From Bacteroidota bacterium (GTDB taxonomy: Bacteria > Bacteroidota > Bacteroidia > Chitinophagales > Chitinophagaceae): DNA of 64,000 nucleotides. This document shows positions 38,140 to 47,319 of this stretch, one piece after another (positions within the stretch are counted from its first letter, which is position 1; every line of letters begins with the position of its first letter). The notes below the pieces were generated by a model, which did not search any database, was not told the DNA's origin, and saw only the letters and a program-made list of their open reading frames with translations. The DNA lies in assembly GCA_018267705.1 (NCBI GenBank), contig JAFDXX010000023.1:1-64000 (forward strand), given 5' to 3'. The translations under genes were made by a program, and so were the position numbers.

Positions 38140-39864
38140 ATGAATGCAACTGCTTTAGAAAATGTAAACACATGGCTTAGCGGTAATTACGATGCTGCTA
38201 CCAAAGAAACTATTGAAAAATTACAAAAAGAAAACTTAGCGGAATTAGAAGAAAGCTTTTACCGCAATCTAGAATTTGGTACAGGAGGTTTACGTGGCAT
38301 AATGGGCGTGGGTACTAACCGTATGAATAAATATACTGTTGGTATGGCCACACAAGGTTTTGCCAATTATTTAAAGAAAAGTTTTGAAGGAGAAATTAAA
38401 GTAGCTATTGGGCATGATAGCAGAAATAACAGCCGCTTTTTTGCCGAAACAACTGCCAATGTTTTTGCAGCGAATGGTATTAAAGTATATTTATTTGAAG
38501 CATTAAGACCCACACCTGAATTAAGTTTTGCCATAAGAACATTAGGTTGTAAAGGTGGTGTAGTTTGCACGGCAAGTCACAACCCAAAAGAATACAACGG
38601 TTACAAAGCTTATTGGAATGATGGAGCACAACTAATTCCACCGCATGATAAAAATGTAATTAAAGAAGTAGAAGCTATATCTAATGTAGATGATGTAAAA
38701 TGGAGTGGTGGCGAAGCCAACATTACCATTATTGGAAAAGAAATGGATGATCAATATATCCAAATGGTAAAAAGTTTAAGCATTTATCCTGAAGCAATAG
38801 CTAAGCAACATAATTTAAAAATTGTATATACACCTATACACGGCACCGGTATTATGATAGTGCCCAAAGTATTACAAGCGTTTGGCTTTACCAATGTACA
38901 TATTGTTGAAGAGCAAGCAACACCCAATGGAAACTTTCCTACAGTTGCTTACCCTAACCCCGAAGAAAAAGAAACCATGAGTATTGGGTTGCAAAAAGCA
39001 AAAGAATTAGACGCAGATATATTATTAGGAACAGATCCCGATAGCGATAGAGTGGGTGTTGGTATTAAAAACCATAAAGGAGAATGGGTTTTAATGAATG
39101 GAAATCAAACAGCCGTATTAGCTTTTGCTTATATGATTGAAGCAAGAAAAAAGAAAGGTATTGCCCAACCTAACGATATGGTTATTTCAACCATTGTTAC
39201 CACCGAAATGATTAATGAAGTAGCCAAACAAAACGATGTTAATTGCTATAATGTACTAACAGGGTTTAAATGGATAGCTTCTTTATTGGCAGAAAAAGAA
39301 GGAGAAGAAAATTATATTATTGGCGGAGAAGAAAGTTTTGGGTTAATGATTGGCGATAAAGTACGCGATAAAGATGCTGTAAGTGCAGTAGCATTATTGT
39401 GTGAAATGGCCGCTTACGAAAAAGCAAACGGTAGTTCTTTATTTGATAAGTTAATTGATATGTATGTACAATACGGCTTCTATTACGAAGAATTAATTAG
39501 CATTACCAAAAAAGGAATGAATGGGCAAAAAGAAATTGCAGATATGATGGAAGGATATAGAAAAACACCACCAACTAGTATTAACGGAAGTAAAGTTGTT
39601 GAAATATTAGACTATGAAAAGCAAAAAGGGAAAGATTTTGAAAGTGGTGATAGCTGGACTATTGATTTACCTAAAAGCAATGTATTGCAATTTGTAACAG
39701 AAGATGGAAGCAAAATTTCTGCACGACCAAGTGGTACGGAACCCAAAATTAAATTCTACTTCAGCGTAAAAACAAAGCTAAAAAATAAACAAGAGTTTGA
39801 TATCAAATTTGCAGAATTAGAAACTAAAATAAAAGGTATTGTTACAGATATGAAATTGAATTAA
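38140..39864 (+). CDS. Alpha-D-phosphohexomutase (phosphoglucomutase/phosphomannomutase)
   Basis: 574 residues, Mg-dependent interconversion of hexose 1- and 6-phosphates. The phosphoserine is Ser146 in TASHNPK. The metal loop DPDSDRVG, the sugar loop GGEESFG and the phosphate loop 'RPSGTEPKIKFYF' are intact. It resembles PgcA-type enzymes with broad sugar use. It is 44 bp after ferredoxin and ends at a strong hairpin. Confidence 0.95.
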   Translation: MNATALENVNTWLSGNYDAATKETIEKLQKENLAELEESFYRNLEFGTGGLRGIMGVGTNRMNKYTVGMATQGFANYLKKSFEGEIKVAIGHDSRNNSRFFAETTANVFAANGIKVYLFEALRPTPELSFAIRTLGCKGGVVCTASHNPKEYNGYKAYWNDGAQLIPPHDKNVIKEVEAISNVDDVKWSGGEANITIIGKEMDDQYIQMVKSLSIYPEAIAKQHNLKIVYTPIHGTGIMIVPKVLQAFGFTNVHIVEEQATPNGNFPTVAYPNPEEKETMSIGLQKAKELDADILLGTDPDSDRVGVGIKNHKGEWVLMNGNQTAVLAFAYMIEARKKKGIAQPNDMVISTIVTTEMINEVAKQNDVNCYNVLTGFKWIASLLAEKEGEENYIIGGEESFGLMIGDKVRDKDAVSAVALLCEMAAYEKANGSSLFDKLIDMYVQYGFYYEELISITKKGMNGQKEIADMMEGYRKTPPTSINGSKVVEILDYEKQKGKDFESGDSWTIDLPKSNVLQFVTEDGSKISARPSGTEPKIKFYFSVKTKLKNKQEFDIKFAELETKIKGIVTDMKLN

Positions 39865-39881
39865 TAAATACTTATGATACT

Positions 39882-39922
39882 AAAAAGATTGGGGCGTGGC
39901 ATAGCCACGCCCCAATCTTTTT
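39882..39922. terminator. 19-bp perfect GC-rich bidirectional terminator
   Basis: Arms at 39882-39900 and 39904-39922 with loop ATA; the core GATTGGGGCGTGGC is GC-rich in an AT-rich background and is flanked by A5 and T5. It lies between convergent genes (39864 + and 39940 -). Confidence 0.85.
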
Positions 39923-39939
39923 ATAAAAACTCTAATAAC

Positions 39940-40437
39940 TTACGAATACGATTTTTTAATATGGTTGATAATGCCTGTTGTAGAAAAACCTTCTATAATG
40001 GGATTAATAACAACTCTTCCGCCATTGGCAATTACTTCTTTTGAACCCACAATTTGTTCAATTGTATAATCACCACCTTTAACTAAAACATCGGGCAATA
40101 AGGTTGAAATGACGTGTAGCGGAGTATCTTCATCAAACAATACAACTGCATCTACCATTATTAAACTGGCAATTATTAAACTACGACTATGTTCGTTATT
40201 CACAGGCCTTTCATCTCCTTTTAATCTTTTTACACTTTTATCTGTATTCAATGCAACAATTAAAAAATCGGCTTCTTTGGCAGCTTGCGATAAAGAAAAA
40301 ATATGCCCTTCATGCAAAATATCAAAACAACCATTTGTAAATGCAACTTTTTTACCAATAGTTTTTAAGGCAGTAACAAAATGCTGCAATTGGTTTAACG
40401 AATAAATTTTTTTATTAATTACTTCAACGTGTTTCAT
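39940..40437 (-). CDS. rfaE2: D-glycero-beta-D-manno-heptose 1-phosphate adenylyltransferase
   Basis: 165 residues, equal to the C-terminal nucleotidyltransferase half of HldE. It activates heptose-1-phosphate to ADP-heptose for the LPS inner core. The HIGH-like motif is TNGCFDILHEGHI (34-46, with His42 and His45); the C-terminal GFSTTGII is the ISTT-like loop. It is separate from the kinase domain, as in many Bacteroidota. Its start overlaps the upstream flippase-like gene by 14 bp. Confidence 0.94.
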   Translation of the reverse strand: MKHVEVINKKIYSLNQLQHFVTALKTIGKKVAFTNGCFDILHEGHIFSLSQAAKEADFLIVALNTDKSVKRLKGDERPVNNEHSRSLIIASLIMVDAVVLFDEDTPLHVISTLLPDVLVKGGDYTIEQIVGSKEVIANGGRVVINPIIEGFSTTGIINHIKKSYS

Positions 40438-41449
40438 TATTATTCATGTTGGGTTTATGTTTATTTATAATGGGTAGCAGAATAACACAAGCGAATCCAA
40501 CAATAACAACAATAGCAAATTGTGCAAACCATTGCAAAGTGCCATTGGCATACCCAAGCGTAAATGGGATATCGCTTCTTTCTAAAACTTTTGCCATAAA
40601 ATATGCATAAGCTCCTATTCCCCCCGGTGTTAAAATCATACCAATGCTTGCAAATGCTAATGCAGATATTGCATCTTTTAAACCCAATCCCGTTGTGCCG
40701 TGTGTGGCATATAAACCTACCCAAGTTCCAACAATATACAAACCCCAAATAGTTATAGAATAAAAAATAAATAAACCTTTTTGTTTTACGTTTCTAATAC
40801 TATTTAACCCTTCCCAAATACCTTTTAATATTTTTTGAATTGCGATTACAATTTTTAAATGAGAAAATTGGTTAAACCAAATTCTTAAGGCAACTATTAA
40901 TATAATGACTACTGCAACGGCTATAATAATTTTATTGATGGAAAAACTTCCTGCTTTTGTTTTAAATAATTCATTTATTACTTCTTTGGCATAGCTTCCA
41001 ACTATATCGTATTGCAACGTGAATGAAAGTAGAAAAACAAGAGCCAATGAAATCACATCAAAAGCTCTTTCGGCAACAATGGTTCCTACCAATTTTTCTG
41101 CCGGAACTTTCTCGTAACGGGCAAGTATGGTACATTTCAATACTTCACCTAAACGAGGAACGGCAAGGTTGGCCAAATATCCTATCATTACGGCTGAAAA
41201 AGTATTTTTTATTGTAGGCGTATAACCCATTGGTTGCATTAAAATTCTCCAACGTAAAGCCCGTAAAAGATGGCTTGCTGAAAGAATGAAAAACACAGGT
41301 ATAACTAACCAAAACCTTGCATTTGTAAGAGATTGAATAAATTCATTCCATTTATCATCAGGTATTTGGCGTAAACTCCACCATATTAAAAAAACGCCCA
41401 ACCCCAAAAAGAAAATATATTTTATAACCGATGATAATGTTTTTTTCAT
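40424..41449 (-). CDS. Flippase-like (lysylphosphatidylglycerol-synthase TM region / UPF0104) membrane protein
   Basis: 341 residues with eight hydrophobic helices, matching the LPG_synthase_TM/AglD family. Blocks 'LRALRWRILMQPMGY' (~62-76) and 'AERAFDVISLALVF' (~126-139) and the C-terminal 'TPGGIGAYAYFMAKVLE' are characteristic. Members may flip lipid-linked sugars. Overlap with rfaE2 hints at an envelope-glycan role, but this is inference. Confidence 0.87.
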   Translation of the reverse strand: MKKTLSSVIKYIFFLGLGVFLIWWSLRQIPDDKWNEFIQSLTNARFWLVIPVFFILSASHLLRALRWRILMQPMGYTPTIKNTFSAVMIGYLANLAVPRLGEVLKCTILARYEKVPAEKLVGTIVAERAFDVISLALVFLLSFTLQYDIVGSYAKEVINELFKTKAGSFSINKIIIAVAVVIILIVALRIWFNQFSHLKIVIAIQKILKGIWEGLNSIRNVKQKGLFIFYSITIWGLYIVGTWVGLYATHGTTGLGLKDAISALAFASIGMILTPGGIGAYAYFMAKVLERSDIPFTLGYANGTLQWFAQFAIVVIVGFACVILLPIINKHKPNMNNNETR

Positions 41450-41583
41450 GCTTTAAAAGGTTACGCAATTTACAGTACAAAACTTGTAATTTTTAAAACT
41501 ATTATAATCAAGTATAAATAATATTAAACCATACTCAATTTCATTTTCAGAGTACACTATTTTAACCATTGTTTGGTTTTGAA

Positions 41584-41613
41584 TTGATTTTCGGCTTAAT
41601 TTATTTACCTTTG
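41584..41613 (+). promoter_or_regulatory. Promoter of the GT5-like gene
   Basis: TTG (41584-41586), 19 bp, then TACCTTTG (41606-41613): an ideal match to the Bacteroidota -33/-7 promoter. The ATG is 32 bp downstream. Confidence 0.65.
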
Positions 41614-41645
41614 CAACTCTTTTGTTGTAAAACTGGCTATAACTA

Positions 41646-42458
41646 ATGTCAAAAAAAAGAATATTATTCATTGCTACCGAAATGTCTCCTTATCTGGAAT
41701 TAACGGAGTTTGCAGAAATGGTAAACAAGTTGGCAATTAAAAGCAACGATAGTGGTTTAGAAGTACGTTGTATTATGCCTCGTTTTGGTGTTATCAATGA
41801 ACGACGCCACCGTTTACACGAAGTGGTAAGATTAAGTGGTATTAATGTTTCTGTTGATAATGATGATTACCCTCTACAAATTAAAGTAGCTTCATTGCCC
41901 AATGCAAGATTGCAGGTGTATTTTTTAGAAAATGAAGATTTTTTTAAAAGAAAATTTATTTTTCATGATGAAGAAGAAAAATGGTTTGATGATAATGGGC
42001 TACGCTCTATCTTCTTTGCAAAAGGAGCTTTAGAAACTGTAAAAAAATTTGGATGGGCTCCTGATGTCATTCATTGTAGCGGATGGATGAGTGGCTTAAT
42101 TCCTTGCTATATTAAAACTGCTTACAAACGCGAGCCGGTTTTTGGAAACAGTAAAGTTGTTTTCACCATTGGTCAAAATACATTTAAAGAAAAATTAGGT
42201 TCCGATTTTGTAAAACGTGCTATTATTAATGCCAATATAGCTGCTAAAGATTTAGAAATTTTTAAAGATGCCAATAATACCTCAATGTTTAGAGGCGGTG
42301 CAACTTATGCCGATGCTATAACATTTGGTGCAGAAAAACCTGAAAAGAAATTAGTTGAAGAATTTAGCAAAGTGCGTGGTAAAAAAGTACTATCCTTTGG
42401 CGGATGGGATACCGATTTAAGTGAATACATAGAATTATACAACGCTATTTCAAAATAA
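41646..42458 (+). CDS. Glycogen/starch-synthase-like protein with only the N-terminal GT5 domain
   Basis: 270 residues. The Rossmann domain is that of GT5 glycogen synthases ('RILFIATEMSPYLELTEFAEM' pattern, 5-25; 'PDVIHCSGWMSGLIP', ~139-153), but the glucose/ADP motif KTGGL is replaced by ELTEF and the second GT-B domain is absent. Catalysis as a normal glycogen synthase is therefore unlikely. Similar short proteins are known across Bacteroidota, so it is not a recent truncation. The stop is followed by a terminator. Confidence 0.88.
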   Translation: MSKKRILFIATEMSPYLELTEFAEMVNKLAIKSNDSGLEVRCIMPRFGVINERRHRLHEVVRLSGINVSVDNDDYPLQIKVASLPNARLQVYFLENEDFFKRKFIFHDEEEKWFDDNGLRSIFFAKGALETVKKFGWAPDVIHCSGWMSGLIPCYIKTAYKREPVFGNSKVVFTIGQNTFKEKLGSDFVKRAIINANIAAKDLEIFKDANNTSMFRGGATYADAITFGAEKPEKKLVEEFSKVRGKKVLSFGGWDTDLSEYIELYNAISK

Positions 42459-42465
42459 ATTAACA

Positions 42466-42500
42466 ACCCTACTAAGTTAGTGGGGTGTTTTGTTTTTTCT
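42466..42500 (+). terminator. Terminator after the GT5-like gene
   Basis: ACCCTACTAA (42466-42475) and TTAGTGGGGT (42477-42486), one U-G wobble in plus RNA, followed by a T-rich tail. The metK promoter overlaps its end. Confidence 0.75.
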
Positions 42501-42522
42501 TATCAATCATCAATTATATTTG
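42490..42522 (+). promoter_or_regulatory. Promoter of metK
   Basis: TTG (42490-42492), 22 bp, then TATATTTG (42515-42522). The ATG is 28 bp downstream. The spacing is longer than the ideal 19-20, but the -7 box is exact. Confidence 0.5.
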
Positions 42523-42550
42523 CAACCATTAAATTCAAAATAAAATAAAC

Positions 42551-43804
42551 ATGCCTTATTTATTTACTTCTGAAAGTGTTTCTGAAGGTCATCCAGACAA
42601 AGTAGCCGACCAAATTTCTGATGCATTAATTGATAATTTTTTAGCATTTGATGCTCAATCAAAAGTTGCCTGCGAAACACTTGTAACCACAGGCCAAGTT
42701 GTGCTTGCCGGTGAAGTTAAAAGCAAAGCCTATTTAGATGTACAAGAAATTGCACGTGGTGTTATTAGAAAAATAGGATATACTAAAAGTGAATATATGT
42801 TTGAAGCAAACAGTTGCGGAATTTTATCTGCTATTCACGAACAATCATCTGATATTAATCAAGGGGTTGATAAAAAGAAAAAAGAAGAACAAGGTGCCGG
42901 CGACCAAGGTATGATGTTTGGTTACGCCACCAACGAAACAGATGATTATATGCCATTGGCATTAGATTTAGCTCATAAAATTTTAATAGAACTTGCTGCA
43001 TTACGAAGAGAAAATAAACAAATAAAATATTTACGTCCCGATGCAAAATCACAAGTAACATTAGAGTATGATGATAATAATGTTCCGGTAAGAATTGATG
43101 CAATAGTTGTATCAACACAACACGATGATTTTGATACAGAAATAAAAATGCAAGCAAAAATTAAAAAAGATATTATTGATATTTTAATACCAAGAGTAAA
43201 AGCAAAATATAAAAAATATGCAAAGCTTTTCAACAACAATATTAAATATCATATTAATCCAACTGGCAAGTTTGTAATTGGCGGTCCGCATGGAGATACA
43301 GGTTTAACCGGAAGAAAAATTATTGTAGATACTTACGGTGGTAAAGGTGCACACGGTGGTGGTGCATTTAGTGGTAAAGACCCAAGTAAAGTTGATAGAA
43401 GTGCAGCTTATGCAACACGTCATATTGCTAAAAACCTTGTAGCAGCAGGTGTTGCAAGTGAGGTATTAGTTCAGGTTTCTTATGCAATTGGAGTGGCACA
43501 ACCAACCTCTATTAACGTAAATACATTTGGTACGGCAAAAATTAATTTAACAGATGGACAAATAGGAAAAATTGTTGAAACAGTATTTGATATGCGTCCG
43601 TATTTTATAGAACAACGTTTAAAATTGCGTACACCAATTTATAGTGAAACTGCTGCTTACGGGCACATGGGAAGAAAAAATGAAACAGTTGAAAAAACTT
43701 TTAAAAGCCCCGATGGTAAAGTGAAAAAAATAAAAGTTGAATTATTTACTTGGGAAAAATTAGATTACGTTACAAAAGTGAAAAAAGCTTTTGGCATAAA
43801 ATAA
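42551..43804 (+). CDS. metK: S-adenosylmethionine synthetase
   Basis: ATP + L-methionine to SAM. 417 residues, normal length. [14 protein letters not shown] (13-26), hexapeptide GAGDQG and the '[19 protein letters not shown]' P-loop-like motif are present. It includes an insertion (~130-165, '[17 protein letters not shown]') that is common in Bacteroidota. No SAM riboswitch is visible in the 92-bp leader. Confidence 0.97.
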   Translation: MPYLFTSESVSEGHPDKVADQISDALIDNFLAFDAQSKVACETLVTTGQVVLAGEVKSKAYLDVQEIARGVIRKIGYTKSEYMFEANSCGILSAIHEQSSDINQGVDKKKKEEQGAGDQGMMFGYATNETDDYMPLALDLAHKILIELAALRRENKQIKYLRPDAKSQVTLEYDDNNVPVRIDAIVVSTQHDDFDTEIKMQAKIKKDIIDILIPRVKAKYKKYAKLFNNNIKYHINPTGKFVIGGPHGDTGLTGRKIIVDTYGGKGAHGGGAFSGKDPSKVDRSAAYATRHIAKNLVAAGVASEVLVQVSYAIGVAQPTSINVNTFGTAKINLTDGQIGKIVETVFDMRPYFIEQRLKLRTPIYSETAAYGHMGRKNETVEKTFKSPDGKVKKIKVELFTWEKLDYVTKVKKAFGIK

Positions 43805-43824
43805 ATAGTTGAATATTTCAATAT

Positions 43825-43855
43825 AAAGCCTTGCAATTATTGCAGGGCTTTTTTA
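43825..43855 (+). terminator. Terminator after metK
   Basis: AAAGCCTTGCAA (43825-43836) and TTGCAGGGCTTT (43840-43851), loop TTA, one U-G wobble in plus RNA, then Ts. Confidence 0.85.
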
Positions 43856-43975
43856 TATTGAAAAATAAAATGCTATATGTATAATGATAGTAATTTATTA
43901 TTTTGTAAAGAAATTGAATAGTATTTGTCCGCGTTAATAACACAATTCAATTAAACTAACATTATTAATTAAATT

Positions 43976-44431
43976 ATGAAAGCAAACGGAAACACAGTTC
44001 AGGAAATTCTTAATAATGTTCCTGAAGATAGAAAAGAGGCATTTAATAAACTGCATAATATTATAGTAAAAAATTTACCAAAGGGTTTTGAAGCAGCTAT
44101 AAGTTATGGCGGACTTGGTTATGTAGTTCCTCATTCAATTTATCCTTCAGGATATCATTGTAACCCAAAAGAACCATTGCCTTTTTCAGGAATATCTTCT
44201 CAGAAAAATTCTATCAACCTTTATCATATGGGAATATATTCTAACCCAAAATTATTTGATTGGTTTGTATCTGAATATCCTAAACATAGCAAACAAAAAT
44301 TAGATATGGGCAAGAGCTGTATTCGCTTCAAAAAAATGAATGAAATTCCTTTTAATTTAATTGGAGAATTAATGCAAAAAATGAGTGTAAGTGAATGGAT
44401 AAATATTTACGAAAACAATATGAAAAAATAA
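43976..44431 (+). CDS. DUF1801 domain protein
   Basis: 151 residues, a single DUF1801 (YdhG/frataxin-like-fold) domain. Typical blocks: 'VPEDRKEAFNKLHNIIVKNLP' at the start, 'SYGGLGYVVP', 'INLYHMGIYSNPKL' and 'KSCIRFKKMNEIP'. Some relatives bind iron, others are uncharacterised. Single-gene unit with a 170-bp upstream region after the metK terminator. Confidence 0.87.
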   Translation: MKANGNTVQEILNNVPEDRKEAFNKLHNIIVKNLPKGFEAAISYGGLGYVVPHSIYPSGYHCNPKEPLPFSGISSQKNSINLYHMGIYSNPKLFDWFVSEYPKHSKQKLDMGKSCIRFKKMNEIPFNLIGELMQKMSVSEWINIYENNMKK

Positions 44432-44626
44432 ATTGAAAATTGCAACTTATTTATTTTCAAGTTTAATATATACTTTAAACAAATTTTGCAAATCAATAAA
44501 ATGTTGATGTTATCTGAAATGATTTATGCATGATATTTTTACCAGTAAACACAAATTAATAAACACAACAAAATTCATTTCTTATAAAAAAATGGGTTTA
44601 TCTTAAAACTAACCATAGAAAATGTA

Positions 44627-44634
44627 TAGATTTG
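44627..44634 (+). promoter_or_regulatory. Candidate -7 box before the 90-residue gene
   Basis: TAGATTTG is an exact TAnnTTTG match, 19 bp before ATG 44654. It supports that short frame as a gene. Confidence 0.45.
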
Positions 44635-44653
44635 ATAAACTCAAAATTTAAAA

Positions 44654-44926
44654 ATGAACAGAATTCTTGTGTTAATATCTCTTTCCGATAATGGAATTGA
44701 AACAATAAAATCTAATGCTGATTTACCTAAAAAAGAAATGGAATTTATTACGAAATGGAAAGAAGAAAATATTTTAGAAAGTTTCTTTATTTCGGTAACT
44801 AAAAAAGAAGCAGTTTTAATCTTCCAAAATATTGATGAAGCCAAAACAAAGGACCTGATAGCAATATTACCTTACTTTCCATATATGGCAAAAATTGAAT
44901 ATCATTATTTGAATAAACAATTTTAA
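44654..44926 (+). CDS. Small dimeric alpha/beta-barrel-like protein (muconolactone-isomerase-like)
   Basis: 90 residues. The arrangement strand-helix-strand ('EFITKWKEENILESFFIS...KKEAVLIFQNIDEAKTKDLIAILPYFPYMAKIEYHYL' pattern, ~30-86) resembles muconolactone isomerase/ferredoxin-like dimeric barrels, with 'W-K' in helix 1 and the 'L-P' turn before the last strand. This is pattern recognition only; function unknown. Supported by a -7 box. Confidence 0.6.
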   Translation: MNRILVLISLSDNGIETIKSNADLPKKEMEFITKWKEENILESFFISVTKKEAVLIFQNIDEAKTKDLIAILPYFPYMAKIEYHYLNKQF

Positions 44927-44969
44927 CCTTAACAAAACCATTAGTTATAACACAATAAAATAACACAGT

Positions 44970-45407
44970 ATGCCACAAATTAATCCTTATATCAATTTTA
45001 ATGGTAATGCCGAAGAAGCATTTAATTTTTACAAATCTGTATTTGGGGGAGAGTTTGCAAAAATTATTCGATTTAAAGATTTTCCTATTGGCGATTTTCC
45101 GGTTGCAGAAAATGAAGCAAATAAAATAATGCATATTGCTTTACCAATTGGCAATAATGTTTTATTGGCTAACGATGTACCGGAATTTATGGGGAAAGTA
45201 AATGAAAATGAAAACAGAAGTAAAATTGCGGTTAGTGCAGAAAGTAGGGAAGAAGCAGATAAAATATATAATGGTCTTTCTGCGGGTGGGCAGATTGAAA
45301 TGCCTATTGCAGATAGCCCCTGGGGTTCGTATTTTGCAATGTTTAGAGATAAATATGGAATTGAATGGACAGTTGATTTTGATCCGAGAGATAATGTAAA
45401 AATGTAA
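44970..45407 (+). CDS. VOC-family protein (PhnB-like)
   Basis: 145 residues. The PhnB/3-demethylubiquinone-type VOC fold is seen in 'INPYINFNGNAEEAFNFYKSVFGG' (~4-27) and the C-terminal 'WGSYFAMFRDKYGIEWTVDF'. The substrate is unknown. It follows the small barrel gene by 43 bp. Confidence 0.92.
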   Translation: MPQINPYINFNGNAEEAFNFYKSVFGGEFAKIIRFKDFPIGDFPVAENEANKIMHIALPIGNNVLLANDVPEFMGKVNENENRSKIAVSAESREEADKIYNGLSAGGQIEMPIADSPWGSYFAMFRDKYGIEWTVDFDPRDNVKM

Positions 45408-45426
45408 GCAAATGCTATCTATTTAT

Positions 45427-46833
45427 TTATAGCAACAACCCTTTTAAAAATAACATTGCAACAGAAAAATAAATAACTAAACCCGTTACATCAACCAATG
45501 TTGCAACAAATGGTGCAGATGATACTGCAGGGTCAGCACCTAATTTTTTCAATATAATAGGTAACATAGAACCTGTTAATGTTCCCCATAATACAACACC
45601 AATTAAACTAAAGCCCACTACAAATGCAATTTCAAGCCAATGCATGCCGTATAAATCTTCAATCATTCCATGCTTCATTAATTCATGCCAAAGTGCTATT
45701 CTAAAAAAACCAATAATACCTAAAATAGTTCCTAAGGTTAAACCACTAAAAATTTCTCTACGCATTACACGCCACCAATCTTTTAAATGCACATCTCCAA
45801 CCGCCATTGCTTGTATAATTAATGTACTTGCTTGGCTTCCGCTATTGCCACCACTACTCATAATTAATGGTACAAATATGGATAGTACAACTGCTTTTGC
45901 AATTTCATCGGCAAAATAACCCATTGCGGTAGCAGTTAGCATTTCACTTAAAAATAAAACAATTAACCAACCGGCTCTTTTTTGCATTAATTTAAAAAAC
46001 GGAACATCTAAATAAGGTTCATTTAATGCTTCGGTACCTCCAATTTTTTGAATGTCTTCACTATATTCTTCATTGGCAACCCATAACATATCATCAATAG
46101 TTACAATACCTAATAAAATATTATTATCATCAACTACGGGCAAAGCCACTCTGTTGTTCATTTTAAAAACTTGGTTGGCATGTTCTTGATCGTCGTTTAC
46201 ATTTAATGCAACCACACGTCCGTCAATAATTTCATCTACCCGTTTATCTGGTGCTGCTAAAATGATAGATTTAATTTTTATATCATCAATTAATTCGCCT
46301 TTTTCATTAATTACATAAATAACATCAATGGTTTCACTGTTTTTGGCAAATTTTCTAATAGTTGCTAAAATTTCTTCTACCGTGTTGTGTTCATATACAT
46401 ATACATAATCGGGTGTCATTAATCTGCCTACACTGTCTTCAGGGTAGCCTAATAATGAAAGCGTAATTTTTCTTTCTTCTGGGTTTAGCAGTTTAATTAA
46501 ATCTCTTATAACACTGTTGGAAAGTTCTTCTAAGAAATCGGTTCGGTCGTCGGCGGGTAGTTCATTTAAAAGTTCAGCAATTTTATAATTAGGTAAATTT
46601 TTAATTATATTTTTTTGTTCTGATATATCTAAAATTTTAAATACACTAACGGCACGGTGTATTGCCATAGTGCCAATTATTAACGCTTCATAATCTGGAA
46701 ACTGATTAATTAGTTCGGCAACATCACTAATATTTTGTTCATTTAGAAATTCATTTAATGCAAATTTATTTTCTGCTTGAACAAGCAATTCAAACTGTTG
46801 CGTAATACTTAGTTGTGCTAATTCCAAACTCAT
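45427..46833 (-). CDS. mgtE: Magnesium transporter MgtE
   Basis: 468 residues: MgtE N domain (~25-130, helical repeats 'LLNELPADDRTDFLEELS'), two CBS domains (~135-255) and the five-helix Mg channel (~285-468, with 'PLIMSSGGNSGSQASTL' in the pore region). Gating is by Mg binding between the N and CBS domains. Complete and typical. Confidence 0.96.
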   Translation of the reverse strand: MSLELAQLSITQQFELLVQAENKFALNEFLNEQNISDVAELINQFPDYEALIIGTMAIHRAVSVFKILDISEQKNIIKNLPNYKIAELLNELPADDRTDFLEELSNSVIRDLIKLLNPEERKITLSLLGYPEDSVGRLMTPDYVYVYEHNTVEEILATIRKFAKNSETIDVIYVINEKGELIDDIKIKSIILAAPDKRVDEIIDGRVVALNVNDDQEHANQVFKMNNRVALPVVDDNNILLGIVTIDDMLWVANEEYSEDIQKIGGTEALNEPYLDVPFFKLMQKRAGWLIVLFLSEMLTATAMGYFADEIAKAVVLSIFVPLIMSSGGNSGSQASTLIIQAMAVGDVHLKDWWRVMRREIFSGLTLGTILGIIGFFRIALWHELMKHGMIEDLYGMHWLEIAFVVGFSLIGVVLWGTLTGSMLPIILKKLGADPAVSSAPFVATLVDVTGLVIYFSVAMLFLKGLLL

Positions 46834-46908
46834 GCGTGCAATTTAAAGAAATGAGTTTATTGAAAGAATAATTTCTATCATTGTTTATATTATCTTCACC
46901 GCTTTATT

Positions 46909-47292
46909 ATGATGTTACCGTATTTATTTATAGCACCTTCTCCTAAAGGCGGAAAAGGGGTTTATACTTCAAAAAATATTAAATCAGGCACAACAATAGA
47001 AATTTCTCCGGTATTAATTTTTATGAAAGAAGAAGCTAAGCTTATTGAACAAACAAAATTGTATAATTATGTATTTGAATGGGGGAATAATAAAAAAAAG
47101 CGTGCTTTGGGCTTAGGATATATTTCTATGTATAACCACCATTATAATGCTAATTGCATTTATGAAATGGATTTTGTAGAAAATACGATGAGTATTATTA
47201 CTATAAAAGCTATAAAAAAAGGCGAAGAATTATTTATTAATTATAATGCTACGCCTGATGATACTAAACCTTTATGGTTTAATGCTAAATAA
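46909..47292 (+). CDS. SET domain protein
   Basis: 127 residues, almost entirely a SET fold: 'GKGVYTSKNIKSGTTIE' (15-31), YNHHYNANC (75-83, the NHSxxPN-like SAM site) and GEELFINYN (105-113, the GEELTxDY-like site with Tyr112). SET enzymes methylate lysines. A bacterial protein this small may act on a ribosomal or other cellular protein; it could also be a non-histone methyltransferase acquired long ago. No neighbour explains the substrate. Confidence 0.9.
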   Translation: MMLPYLFIAPSPKGGKGVYTSKNIKSGTTIEISPVLIFMKEEAKLIEQTKLYNYVFEWGNNKKKRALGLGYISMYNHHYNANCIYEMDFVENTMSIITIKAIKKGEELFINYNATPDDTKPLWFNAK

Positions 47293-47319
47293 TTGATTGA
47301 TGTATTTTTGTTGCATGCA

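Noticed and set aside
41453..41671. 72-codon minus-strand frame overlapping the GT5-like start
   Set aside because: It crosses the promoter and start of the GT5-like gene, has no recognisable domain and an unlikely composition.
42459..42550. SAM riboswitch before metK
   Set aside because: The 92-bp gap is filled by a terminator and a promoter, leaving about 20 nt of leader; no SAM aptamer fits.
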